A DNA stretch of 53,894 nucleotides. Origin: a virus. Where the stretch lies: positions 1 through 53,894 of IMG/VR virus record IMGVR_UViG_3300010293_000478. The stretch is one strand, 5' to 3'. The notes beneath the pieces are model-generated. The model had not been told where the DNA came from, searched no databases, and was given only the letters and a program-made list of their open reading frames with translations. The number at the start of each line of letters is the position of its first letter. Positions within the stretch are counted from its first letter, which is position 1. A program made the position numbers and the translations under genes. Of the stretch, positions 24,461-32,408 are shown piece after piece.

Positions 24461-24707
24461 CTAACTGCTCATTTAAGTCAGTATAAGACTCTCGTAAATT
24501 CTGACCTAACTCTTTTATTTTCTTGTTAGCATCATCCAAGTCATTTTTGTATAATTCCAACAGGCTTTCAGCAGCTTTACGTGACGAACAATTGAAATCA
24601 TTTTTTAATTGAACCATCAATTGCTCTTGTTTACCGGTAGCACTTGCCAATGCTTTTTGTAAACGTTGCATGGCTTCTTTGATTGTGAATAATTCCTTAG
24701 CTTCCAT
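24453..24707 (-). CDS. coiled-coil protein, possible third piece of SbcC
   Basis: 84 residues from ATG 24707 (MEAKELFTIKEAMQRL...). Almost wholly helical with heptad-like spacing and charged faces. It lies immediately before the SbcC C-half (8-base overlap) and after a small membrane protein. It may contribute coiled coil to the split SbcC complex; this is inference from position and composition. Confidence 0.6.
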   Translation of the reverse strand: MEAKELFTIKEAMQRLQKALASATGKQEQLMVQLKNDFNCSSRKAAESLLELYKNDLDDANKKIKELGQNLRESYTDLNEQLDG

Positions 24708-24853
24708 CATCCAATATAAATTAATGTTAATATGAGTGCTATCAGTATAGCAATAGCAATAGTTCCCACCAAGAAACATATACCATAGCCGACTTGCTGC
24801 TCCTGCAGAAAATCGCGCAATAAAGGGTCTGACTGTTTATTTTCTTTTTTCAT
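24707..24853 (-). CDS. small single-pass membrane protein
   Basis: 48 residues: a polar N terminus (MKKENKQSDPLLRDFLQEQQ) and one hydrophobic helix from about 23 to 47 (ICFLVGTIAIAILIALILTL). It starts with ATGA overlap to the SbcD stop and ends with TGATG overlap to the coiled-coil gene, so it is tightly coupled. Function unknown. Confidence 0.6.
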   Translation of the reverse strand: MKKENKQSDPLLRDFLQEQQVGYGICFLVGTIAIAILIALILTLIYIG

Positions 24854-25743
24854 GATTCCAATGCTTTATATATGATTGACTTAACTTCCGGTCTGACTAC
24901 ATTGACCTCCAAAAACCTTCTTAGATTCTCCTCAAAACTCAATACTGATTCCCAATCATCGTTCAACTTAGATATGAATGCTTGTATACGGGAATCCCTT
25001 TCCTCTTTGTCAGTTATATGTTCCCTACTAACCACACCCTGCTCAATTGGTATGTAATGAGGAACCGCCGTATTAGCCTGAGCATCATACAACCAAACTG
25101 CCGGCTTATAGTCCTGCTGATCCGCTGACTGTCTCATCAAACTTCCCGGGTTTACCAGTAAACGCCCATCCAATCGCGTGACAAAAGGTTGGTGATTATC
25201 TCCGGTAAGTATAAGATCAAATTCTTTGTTACGCATTAACAATTTAAGGGCATCCGGGGTGGTCACTCCGGGAAAAGGTGAAGAAACCGACCATGTAAAA
25301 ACATGCCAAACTAATATTTCCCGGTCAGACATACCCGGCCTAATTATTTTGTAATTTGATTTTGGTTTCTCATCTCCCCAATGACCCGAACGGAGCACAT
25401 GTAAAACCCTTGCTGCCTCCAAAACAGCAATACCACTCTTACTGGACAATTCCATATTATGCTGAGGCAGGTCATGGTTGCCATAAACCGTGTAAAAATG
25501 ATCTGGTAAACATTGTATTGTTTTAGTCAGTAGAAAGGGGCTTGGTTTCCAATGATGAAATAAATCTCCGGCATGCAAAACCGGGCAATTATACGTTTGT
25601 TGAAGTCTGCTGACATACTTAACTTTCTCAAACTGTGTGTTCAAAAAATCATCAGTCCTACAAACCGGCTGATCATCTCTTAAATGCCAGTCAGCCGTTA
25701 ATATAGCATCAACTCTATTTATTTTATTGATTGTTCTTTTCAT
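24850..25743 (-). CDS. sbcD: SbcD/Mre11-like nuclease
   Basis: 297 residues. Calcineurin-type metallophosphoesterase motifs in order: 'LTADWHL' (D-H), 'LHAGDLFHHW' (GD), 'YGNHDLPQHN' (GNHD), 'LTGDNHQP' (GD.H) and 'VNPGSLMRQ'. This is the dinuclear metal nuclease that works with SbcC to trim DNA ends and hairpins. It lies between the two SbcC half-genes, which supports a complex. Confidence 0.88.
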   Translation of the reverse strand: MKRTINKINRVDAILTADWHLRDDQPVCRTDDFLNTQFEKVKYVSRLQQTYNCPVLHAGDLFHHWKPSPFLLTKTIQCLPDHFYTVYGNHDLPQHNMELSSKSGIAVLEAARVLHVLRSGHWGDEKPKSNYKIIRPGMSDREILVWHVFTWSVSSPFPGVTTPDALKLLMRNKEFDLILTGDNHQPFVTRLDGRLLVNPGSLMRQSADQQDYKPAVWLYDAQANTAVPHYIPIEQGVVSREHITDKEERDSRIQAFISKLNDDWESVLSFEENLRRFLEVNVVRPEVKSIIYKALES

Positions 25744-26014
25744 CTGTCCAATTATGTTGTGGAAATTCTATGTCGTTTTTACCAAACCAATTTTGTAATA
25801 AGTAGCGAGCATGCCAGTACGCCCCCCGTAGAGGCACATCCTTAACCCTGCTATCGGGCAAATTATTAATAAATAGTTTTGGTCGGAAATCAACAAAATT
25901 AAACAAAATAGGACCCTCAGTTTCCTGTAGTGTCAGAAAACGTCGTTTATTCCTGTTCAGACCATGACTCAGGACATAACGACCACACCTACTACGAACC
26001 TCAACCATACTCAT
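25724..26014 (-). CDS. unknown protein
   Basis: 96 residues from ATG 26014 (MSMVEVRSRCGRYVLSHG). Basic, with 'PILFNFVDFRPKLFINNLPDSR' and 'HARYLLQNWFGKNDIEFPQH'. No family recognised. Overlaps SbcD start by 20 bases and the small upstream frame by ATGA. Lies within the SbcCD set. Confidence 0.55.
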   Translation of the reverse strand: MSMVEVRSRCGRYVLSHGLNRNKRRFLTLQETEGPILFNFVDFRPKLFINNLPDSRVKDVPLRGAYWHARYLLQNWFGKNDIEFPQHNWTDEKNNQ

Positions 26015-26178
26015 AGTTGAACCTCCCAATACTTGTAAAACAATTCAAAATAAATCCTTTTTTGGATTATGGAGAAACCGAAACCTAATAGAGAGCAATC
26101 CCAGTGACCCCGGTCGATCATACCCACAGAAAAACCAATTACATTCTTTGAGAAGAAAAGATTTAGGAACCCAAACAT
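26011..26178 (-). CDS. small hydrophobic protein
   Basis: 55 residues (MFGFLNLFFSKNVIG...WEVQL), aromatic-rich, stop overlapping the next start as ATGA. Two hydrophobic segments (2-20 and 30-50). Fills the space between SbcC N-half and the next gene. No ribosome site is obvious; coding is supported by the overlap alone. Confidence 0.45.
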   Translation of the reverse strand: MFGFLNLFFSKNVIGFSVGMIDRGHWDCSLLGFGFSIIQKRIYFELFYKYWEVQL

Positions 26179-26189
26179 ATGTTTAATTT

Positions 26190-27239
26190 TTAATGATTAC
26201 ATAGTGGACATTGTTCCGGGAAATTATCGTGATAAATTTTTTCAAATCTTGCCAACTCCCGCTCATCTCTCACCTGATCTCGTAATACATCATCCATACG
26301 GGTCAATATAGCTGACAAATTAGAAAAGTCTTTTTGTAAAGAATCCCGGGTTTGTGCAAAAAGAACATAGGTCTCATAATCAACCATCAATTTATCCAAT
26401 TTTGACTGACTTGCTAAAATCAAATCCAATTCTACAAGACCATCCATCACAACCGTAAGTTTGTCAATATCCTGTTGAATTTGCCGCCTCTTATTATACC
26501 AATCCTCAATACTTTCAATTAAATTAATAATGGATTGTATTTGATCCCTATTGACAAGCTCCTTATCCAACTCAGTCAATTGATTTAAGATTGAAACTAA
26601 TTTAGAATTGGTCTTGCCTAATCTTTTAAAATCACCAACCATCATTTCCAATACTTCTAACTCAGCCTCAAACTTAGGTAAATGATCATAGGCGTTCATT
26701 GATTCACCTAACTGCTCAATTTCCCGGGTGGTATTCTCCAATTCCCGACCAACCGATAGTATACGACTATTCAAATTAGACAATGCGGCGTTAATTTGAC
26801 CAATATTAGCGATAGCGTTAAAATGGTTTGCCACTTCACCGGGGCTGTTTGATAATAAAAAACTCTGATCCCCCTGAAATTGATAATTGACCGGACTCAT
26901 ATTCAAAGCCCTGACCACCTCCTCGGGAACCTCAGTTTTGAATGCCGTAAAATCAACAACCTCCTCCTCTGACGCCTCCCGGAGAACATAAGAATTAACA
27001 TCACCCTTATTACGACTAATATGATAATCATCAAACTCAACCCCTACATGAGTGTTACCACCCCAGTGACTGCGAAATGCCTCACCACCAGGCCTGTTTA
27101 ATACCAACCACTTCAATGCCCTAATGATTGCCGACTTACCGGAATCAGAATTGCCAACAATAATATTAACGCCGGGGTGCAACTCCAACTCTGTGGATTT
27201 ATGACTTTGAAAATTTTTTATTGAAATGAACCTTATCAT
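26190..27239 (-). CDS. N-terminal half of split SbcC/Rad50-like ATPase with zinc hook
   Basis: 349 residues. 'MIRFISIKNFQSHKSTELEL' then Walker A 'GNSDSGKSAIIRAL' (about 28-41) and Q-loop 'NYQFQGDQSFLLS' are diagnostic of the Rad50/SbcC N lobe. A long coiled coil (about 160-335) ends in 'EQCPLCNH', a CXXC zinc hook, and the protein stops there. The C-terminal ATPase lobe is encoded separately 1.7 kb downstream. The chain is thus split precisely at the hook. No frameshift links the two; each has its own start. Confidence 0.85.
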   Translation of the reverse strand: MIRFISIKNFQSHKSTELELHPGVNIIVGNSDSGKSAIIRALKWLVLNRPGGEAFRSHWGGNTHVGVEFDDYHISRNKGDVNSYVLREASEEEVVDFTAFKTEVPEEVVRALNMSPVNYQFQGDQSFLLSNSPGEVANHFNAIANIGQINAALSNLNSRILSVGRELENTTREIEQLGESMNAYDHLPKFEAELEVLEMMVGDFKRLGKTNSKLVSILNQLTELDKELVNRDQIQSIINLIESIEDWYNKRRQIQQDIDKLTVVMDGLVELDLILASQSKLDKLMVDYETYVLFAQTRDSLQKDFSNLSAILTRMDDVLRDQVRDERELARFEKIYHDNFPEQCPLCNH

Positions 27240-27315
27240 TTTTTCGCGTTTTAAAGACTTGTAAGAGCTTTTAATAAAAAACCATATATGGATACCATTT
27301 TAAAAAGAAATGCCA

Positions 27316-27852
27316 TTACAACTGAGCTTTTCGCTGAATTTTATAATATTTGAGGGTTTGAGACTGCTCCATTGCCACCAAGTAAATTGCTAACGCATCA
27401 GCAACCGCCTCGTCCCGGAACTTAACCCCAGTCCATGGTACTTTTAATTTCCTACCAACCGCCTCAATCATCTCTGCCTTAGTACATGACCGGGTTCCTA
27501 CTACAATTTTTTTGGAGTCATCCTCTGAATACATTTCCACCGGTAATTGAAGACATTGAGTCATGGTCACGACTATTCCCATCACAATACCAATCATCAC
27601 AGCTGCTTGAGCGTTTTGGCTACCGTGGGGTATTTCGCTAACCACGTAATCCACATCATACTGCTTAATTATGCCCAACAACTCCCTGACAATATCGGCG
27701 GTTCTCTCTGCCCGGTCATCTGACTTGCGTATTCTTTTCTTCTTTGCTGAGGGTTTAGTAACAATTACCCCAGTGGCGTATACTCGACCACTGACAGCCA
27801 CCACAGCCCATCCCCATGCAGTAAAACTGGGGTCATTAGTTAGTACCCTCAT
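27316..27852 (-). CDS. RuvC-like Holliday junction resolvase
   Basis: 178 residues. RNase H-fold pattern: 'LTNDPSFTAWGWAVV' (first Asp), 'YVVSEIPHGSQNAQA' (Glu) and 'FRDEAVADALAIYLVAM' (final acidic pair), as in RuvC. It resolves four-way junctions formed by RecA and replication. It follows recA with a 4-base overlap. Confidence 0.8.
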   Translation of the reverse strand: MRVLTNDPSFTAWGWAVVAVSGRVYATGVIVTKPSAKKKRIRKSDDRAERTADIVRELLGIIKQYDVDYVVSEIPHGSQNAQAAVMIGIVMGIVVTMTQCLQLPVEMYSEDDSKKIVVGTRSCTKAEMIEAVGRKLKVPWTGVKFRDEAVADALAIYLVAMEQSQTLKYYKIQRKAQL

Positions 27853-28889
27853 CTCAGCTTGTTTTTACGGGAATCCTTTTGAAATTTTGACTCAATTTCC
27901 TCCCATAGATCAATCACCTCATCCTTCAACTGACGCTCGTAACCATCCTCCTCAATCATTGCTATTGAATCCTCCATTGATACTGCCAGTTTCTGACCAC
28001 CTAAACTATAAGTAGTGTTTTTGGTGAAATCCTTAATAAATTGAAGGTTCTGCCGAATGTCGTCAATACCATAGTCAAATAATATGGTCAACGGTGCTGT
28101 ACGATAGGGTTTCCAAACACTTGACTTAAATACCTCAACCTGAGTCTCAACTCCAATAACACGCGTGACTTCTTTCCCTGCTACGGAGGCCTTTGTTTTT
28201 ATCTTTTGAGGACTTGAGGTTCTCAGTCGCAAACTGGCATAAAACCCAATTGACTCACCACCCGGACTTCTCCACCTCTGACCATAAGGACCAGCATCAA
28301 TGTTTTCCCGGACCTGATTGGATGCTACCATCAAATAGTTTTTTGCCGTAAGAACCCTGCAAGTCCTGCGCAATTCTTCACTAAACTCTTTCGCCCGACG
28401 CATTCCCATTTTATCGCCTTTATCACTTTCCATCTCCATGTCAGTGGATAATGCTGCAAGGCTGTCAGCAAACACACCATGTATCTTTTTAGAACTTGTC
28501 GGTTTCCAATCTCTGACCATTTGAAACACCTCCGGCACCGTGTCAGGGGTCCCGTAAGCAATATCATCAGTATCCAAATCAAACATACGGGCAAACTGCC
28601 TGTTCAAACGAGCCTCCGGGTCATGAAACTGAATTTCACCACCTTGTCGTTGAACCGCTCCTGCTATTTCACACAAAAGCACTGTTTTACCGGAACTGCT
28701 CGGTCCGAAAACCTCAACTAAAATACCACCGGGAATACCTCCACCCCTTTTACGACCTCCACTTATAGCAAGGTCAAGTAAGGTGCTGCCTGTGGAAATC
28801 ATTATTTCAGAATTTCCGTCGTATGGTTTCTTTTTTTCCGCTACCCGGCGTTTTATCTCCAATTTTGGAGTCTTAGTCCTTTGCATCAT
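27849..28889 (-). CDS. recA: RecA-like recombinase
   Basis: 346 residues. 'IPGGILVEVFGPSSSGKTVLL' holds Walker A (62-69); 'GVFADSLAALST' is the Walker B strand, and 'YLMVASNQVRENI' the L2-adjacent strand. Closer to phage RecA/UvsX forms than to bacterial RecA in length and N terminus. Adjacent to RuvC, gp32-like SSB and a possible UvsY-like mediator. Two adjacent ATGs occur; MQRTK is shared with two other proteins. Confidence 0.87.
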   Translation of the reverse strand: MMQRTKTPKLEIKRRVAEKKKPYDGNSEIMISTGSTLLDLAISGGRKRGGGIPGGILVEVFGPSSSGKTVLLCEIAGAVQRQGGEIQFHDPEARLNRQFARMFDLDTDDIAYGTPDTVPEVFQMVRDWKPTSSKKIHGVFADSLAALSTDMEMESDKGDKMGMRRAKEFSEELRRTCRVLTAKNYLMVASNQVRENIDAGPYGQRWRSPGGESIGFYASLRLRTSSPQKIKTKASVAGKEVTRVIGVETQVEVFKSSVWKPYRTAPLTILFDYGIDDIRQNLQFIKDFTKNTTYSLGGQKLAVSMEDSIAMIEEDGYERQLKDEVIDLWEEIESKFQKDSRKNKLR

Positions 28890-29185
28890 AGTAAACTATT
28901 TTCAACGCATTTTTGTAAAACAACTTTTCTCGTTATGGTGTCATCTTTTGGCCACCACCAGCCCTCATCCAAAACATGCTCGGGTTTCTGAGTTTTTAAT
29001 TCAGGCAACTCTTCAATCATCTGCTCAACCCTTGCCATGTAGAACCCTTCCCAATGATACCCCAAACTTTCACAAGTGTGTAAAAGTACATGACATAACC
29101 CTGCCCACGATCTACCACCATCGTATAGTTGGGTGGCTTTTTTATAAACTAAATAACGTTGGTATTGGTTTTTTAGTGATTTCAT
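28886..29185 (-). CDS. unknown protein
   Basis: 99 residues from ATG 29185 (MKSLKNQYQRYLVYKKATQLYDGGRSW). Central 'GLCHVLLHTCESLGYHWEG' looks like a conserved helical segment with His/Cys residues; acidic 'DEGWWWPKDD' near the end. No family recognised. Ends in ATGATG overlap with recA, after a strong terminator-like hairpin. Confidence 0.55.
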   Translation of the reverse strand: MKSLKNQYQRYLVYKKATQLYDGGRSWAGLCHVLLHTCESLGYHWEGFYMARVEQMIEELPELKTQKPEHVLDEGWWWPKDDTITRKVVLQKCVENSLL

Positions 29186-29208
29186 GACTTTTCTTTTTAA
29201 AACAAAAA

Positions 29209-29243
29209 GGGGTGGTTTAAAAATCAATCTAAAAAACCACCCC
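29209..29243 (-). terminator. strong intrinsic terminator after the SSB gene
   Basis: GGGGTGGTTT and AAACCACCCC form a 10-bp stem followed by TTTTT on the minus strand. It lies 16 bases after the SSB stop and before the 29185 start, so it should cut or reduce transcription between SSB and recA. Confidence 0.78.
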
Positions 29244-29259
29244 CGAACTAAAACAACGC

Positions 29260-30486
29260 CTACTTACCCAAACGGGCTTGTTCGTCTAAACAATCCTCCC
29301 AAACATCACAGGAATCACAATCTTTGTGTTTTTCGCAGTCATGCCCAAACTTATGACCAAAGGGGCATTTGTTAGCATCACCGGTTGATTTACCTTTCTT
29401 TATCGGAGGTGCCGCATCCTCGTCCTCATCATCCTCAACCGGAGCTGGTCTTCTGCGAATCGGGGCATCTGCTGACTTTTTACTCGGTTTTGAAGGGGGA
29501 GGTGTGTCATCCTCATCCTCATCATCCTCATCCTCAACCGGGGCTGGTTTTCTACGGATAGGTGCCGGAGGGTCTTTTTTATTAGAACGGTTGACCGGAG
29601 GCGCTTCATCCTCATCCTCATCACCCTCATCCTCATCATCCTCATCCTCAACCGGGGCTGGTTTTCTCTGACCACCAGCATCTTTTCTTTTACGGAAATT
29701 AACCACCGGTTCCTCCTCAATGGAATCGTCTTCAGTCGCTGCAGTATCAGGAGCATCCAATTCCAAAAACAATGCTTCCAATTCTTTGTACGACTTGATG
29801 GTCAACATCTCGTCCAAATTAGGAATATGTTTCAAAATGGAGTCATCAAACTGCTCCGGACGTTCTTCAAAGTCAATCCGGGTTGCCTCTGAAAATTTGT
29901 TCTTACCAATGGCTTGTTCCTCAAACCGGACTTTCAAAGTATAACCGTCCTCATGGTCGGGAAAATTGTTGAATTGTGGATTTTCCTCCAATTCTTCATT
30001 CAGTAATTTTTGAAAAAGGTAGTGGGAAATATCCCAAACCATTATCTTCTCGCCATCCTTTTTAGTCTTGACCATTATGGCATAAAGATTACGCTGACTG
30101 GGGCGTAACGGGTCAGTGACTTCCTTTGAAGCGCCTTCCTTAATCATTTTTTCCCGGGCCTCACAAATTGGACAACGTTTGCCAAAGCTACGAGGACACA
30201 CCACCGTATCATTTGCGGCACCAATATTCCGGTGAGTTTTGAATGGTAATTTATACCACAATTCTCCGGGGATAGCAATCTGCCAGTCGTCATCACGGTC
30301 AGGGTGTTTATCCATGGTCACCAAGTACGGGAGGATATCAATATGAACCCGTCCGGGTTCCTCTTTGAAAACATTTACACCACTTGGTAATTTCAGGTAG
30401 CCATAGTTAGACCCCTGACTTTTCTGACGATTTGTGTCCTTTCCCACCTTATCGCCGAACCTACTCTTTTTTTGAATTTTCTTCAT
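29260..30486 (-). CDS. gp32-like single-stranded DNA-binding protein with acidic repeats and second Cys cluster
   Basis: 408 residues. The core (about 25-235) has a zinc site H85, C97, C105, C108, the same order and nearly the same spacing as T4 gp32 (H-C-C-C). After it come three repeats of the type 'RKPAPVEDEDDEDE' plus Pro-rich linkers (about 265-375), a long acidic tail like those that recruit partner proteins. Unusually the chain does not end in the acidic tail but in a second Cys/His cluster (KCPFGHKFGHDCEKHKDC, then C..C...C) that could bind zinc. Protects ssDNA and coordinates replication with RecA and mediator. A small membrane-protein frame overlaps its start. Confidence 0.85.
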   Translation of the reverse strand: MKKIQKKSRFGDKVGKDTNRQKSQGSNYGYLKLPSGVNVFKEEPGRVHIDILPYLVTMDKHPDRDDDWQIAIPGELWYKLPFKTHRNIGAANDTVVCPRSFGKRCPICEAREKMIKEGASKEVTDPLRPSQRNLYAIMVKTKKDGEKIMVWDISHYLFQKLLNEELEENPQFNNFPDHEDGYTLKVRFEEQAIGKNKFSEATRIDFEERPEQFDDSILKHIPNLDEMLTIKSYKELEALFLELDAPDTAATEDDSIEEEPVVNFRKRKDAGGQRKPAPVEDEDDEDEGDEDEDEAPPVNRSNKKDPPAPIRRKPAPVEDEDDEDEDDTPPPSKPSKKSADAPIRRRPAPVEDDEDEDAAPPIKKGKSTGDANKCPFGHKFGHDCEKHKDCDSCDVWEDCLDEQARLGK

Positions 30487-30625
30487 TTGATTTTTGAATT
30501 TTAGTTTTTCTGTTAAAAGTATCCATCCACGCCGCCATCTGCATGGAAGAAAGTAAGTATGTTAAGAACATGAGTATTGGTATACCCAGTAGAATACCAA
30601 TCACATATTTCAGTATAATAATCAT
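30461..30625 (-). CDS. small single-pass membrane protein
   Basis: 54 residues with a hydrophobic N-terminal helix (MIIILKYVIGILLGIPILMFLTY, about 2-24) and a charged tail. AGGAGG lies 6 bases before the ATG, and the start overlaps the upstream stop (ATGA), both good signs of translation. Its end overlaps the SSB start by 26 bases. Function unknown. Confidence 0.6.
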   Translation of the reverse strand: MIIILKYVIGILLGIPILMFLTYLLSSMQMAAWMDTFNRKTKIQKSNEENSKKE

Positions 30626-31101
30626 CTGCCCCTCCTCATAGCCTTGCCTACAGCCTCATTTGCCCGCCTTTGGGCGGCCTCGCGAACCTCTGCCAAATCG
30701 TGTGGTATTTTAGGTCCGGCAAAGTATTGTTGTCCGTGAAGTCTGACCAAATTCTCCAATGCTGACTTCCGATGTTGGATTGCCTCAATAGCCACCTGTA
30801 ATAAATTGACCTGATACGTAGCATCCACAAATCTGCTGTAAGCAGTTTTATAATCATCCTGTTGCTGAATCATAGCAAACAATGCAGCCTCAGTTACCTT
30901 ATTAAGTCCATAGGATTCCGGATTGTTGCGAATTGCCAAATCCAACTCAGCTTTCACCAAGTTTAAATTCTCCTTTGCTAAATCCAATTCCTGACGGGCT
31001 TCGGCACTTTTCATGCCATAACGCATCATCAATGAGGGTTGTTCCAACCACTCCAAGTCAAGGTTTGATTCATCAATTCTTAAATCTGCTTCGTAATTCA
31101 T
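30622..31101 (-). CDS. coiled-coil recombination protein, possibly UvsY-like mediator
   Basis: 159 residues. 'DLEWLEQPSLMMRYGMKSAEARQELD' followed by helical 'NLVKAELDLAIRNNP' and 'KVTEAALFAMIQQQDDY' is a pattern I associate with a conserved protein found next to SSB and clamp-loader genes in many phages, sometimes labelled a recombination mediator. It would load RecA on SSB-coated DNA. Placed immediately before the SSB gene and after the clamp loader. The UvsY link is a family guess. Confidence 0.6.
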   Translation of the reverse strand: MNYEADLRIDESNLDLEWLEQPSLMMRYGMKSAEARQELDLAKENLNLVKAELDLAIRNNPESYGLNKVTEAALFAMIQQQDDYKTAYSRFVDATYQVNLLQVAIEAIQHRKSALENLVRLHGQQYFAGPKIPHDLAEVREAAQRRANEAVGKAMRRGR

Positions 31102-31107
31102 TTTTGA

Positions 31108-32028
31108 TTAATTTGAATTAACAACACTATAACAGGCATAAACCAGTCCGGGAAACCCTATATTAAAGAATGGTTCGTAAAAACATTCTATAACATAAGC
31201 CGCCTGATTACTCGACTGCTTTAATAACACACTCTGCGCATAACCAAGCACATGGCGGCGTACGCCCTCAGCGTCCTGATCCTTCAATCCATTTAGTATT
31301 GCGGAAACCCTTTTCCAATCTGACCCACTTATCAATGCCCGGCATAATTCAATGGATTGACTTTGTTCCTCTGCTGCTCTTTGGGCTGTAGCTAAACGTT
31401 GAGGGGTATCCACCCTCAACACCTGATCAAGTATTTGTAAGGCATTACGGGGGTGTCCGAGCGAGTCCTGTATAATTTGCTCGTATATGACCTTTGCCAA
31501 ACTATCCTCCTCAGCTTTTACCACCTTCCGCAAAAGTAACATCATCTCTGAATCTGTTAATAACTTAACCATGAAGGTGCTACAACGTCCTTTTATTGTA
31601 GGTAATAATTTTTGAGGATCAGTAGTACATAGAATAAAGTATACATGTTTTGGAGTATCCTCCAATGTTTTCAACAAGGCGTTTTGAGCATCATTAGTCA
31701 TCTTATGACACTCATCAATTATCCAAACACTGGCAGAACCTTCCACCGGTTTGTAGGTGACCTGCTTCCGTATATCTCGAACGGTGTCGATACCCCGGAA
31801 ATCTGCAGAATCCACCTCACGTATATCCAAACCAACTGCCCCGATTTCCTCAGCGATAATACGGGCAATTGTAGTCTTACCACATCCAGTTGGCCCGGTC
31901 AATAGTATAGAGTGCGGGAATTTCTCCCGTTGATTAGGCACTAACATAGCCTCCAATACGGAAACCAATTCGGTATTACCAAACAACCCACTCAAGGAAT
32001 CCGGTCGATATTTAAGGTACAAACTCAT
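31108..32028 (-). CDS. clamp loader AAA+ subunit
   Basis: 306 residues. Starts 'YLKYRPDSLSGLFGN' as DnaX/RFC proteins do, Walker A 'GPTGCGKTT' (about 46-54), Walker B 'WIIDECHKM' with the DEAx type, sensor 1 'YFILCTTD' and arginine finger motif 'IKGRCSTF' (SRC-like). It opens the sliding clamp encoded at 35016-36035 and loads it at primer ends. Confidence 0.9.
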   Translation of the reverse strand: MSLYLKYRPDSLSGLFGNTELVSVLEAMLVPNQREKFPHSILLTGPTGCGKTTIARIIAEEIGAVGLDIREVDSADFRGIDTVRDIRKQVTYKPVEGSASVWIIDECHKMTNDAQNALLKTLEDTPKHVYFILCTTDPQKLLPTIKGRCSTFMVKLLTDSEMMLLLRKVVKAEEDSLAKVIYEQIIQDSLGHPRNALQILDQVLRVDTPQRLATAQRAAEEQSQSIELCRALISGSDWKRVSAILNGLKDQDAEGVRRHVLGYAQSVLLKQSSNQAAYVIECFYEPFFNIGFPGLVYACYSVVNSN

Positions 32029-32366
32029 GCCTTACTCCTTTCAATCAACGAAATAATACTCATAACACCACTTGGTATTGTATTCATTCGTTTAATTTTA
32101 TGCAACCAAGCATTGTTTACCAAAATAACAGCCGCCAAAAACTCAGCCGGGTCCTCATAGGCTAACAATGATTTTGCAATAAGTTCCGGCATAGCGTTTG
32201 AGTCTTCAAATAGCAAATCCAATTGCGCCTCATTATCATCTATCCATGAATCTGGTAATCCAAGGTTATTGGTAATCGATGTAGAATTTTTATTCTCCTC
32301 AAATAGAGTTAACAAACTTTTCCTGACTACCCGGAATGCATCTAAAGTTACTTCATCGGTTTGCAT
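32025..32366 (-). CDS. unknown protein, possible second clamp loader subunit
   Basis: 113 residues, acidic, helical. It overlaps the clamp loader start by 4 bases, which recalls the gp62 partner gene in T4-like phages, but the sequence shows no recognisable motif. A promoter-like TTGTATAATA lies 17 bases upstream. Confidence 0.55.
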   Translation of the reverse strand: MQTDEVTLDAFRVVRKSLLTLFEENKNSTSITNNLGLPDSWIDDNEAQLDLLFEDSNAMPELIAKSLLAYEDPAEFLAAVILVNNAWLHKIKRMNTIPSGVMSIISLIERSKA

Positions 32367-32382
32367 TGAATAATTTTTGCTA

Positions 32383-32392
32383 TATTATACAA
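32383..32392 (-). promoter_or_regulatory. promoter motif TTGTATAATA
   Basis: Exact ten-base match to the motif at 21928; TATAAT box 18 bases before the ATG at 32366. It would start a transcript for clamp loader, mediator and SSB. Confidence 0.55.
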
Positions 32393-32408
32393 TATTATTA
32401 AGGTTGTT

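Noticed and set aside
29369-29671. Ser-rich plus-strand frame opposite the SSB repeats
   Set aside because: A mirror of the acidic Asp/Glu repeat codons; no independent support. The same applies to the Ser-rich frame at 39765-40226.
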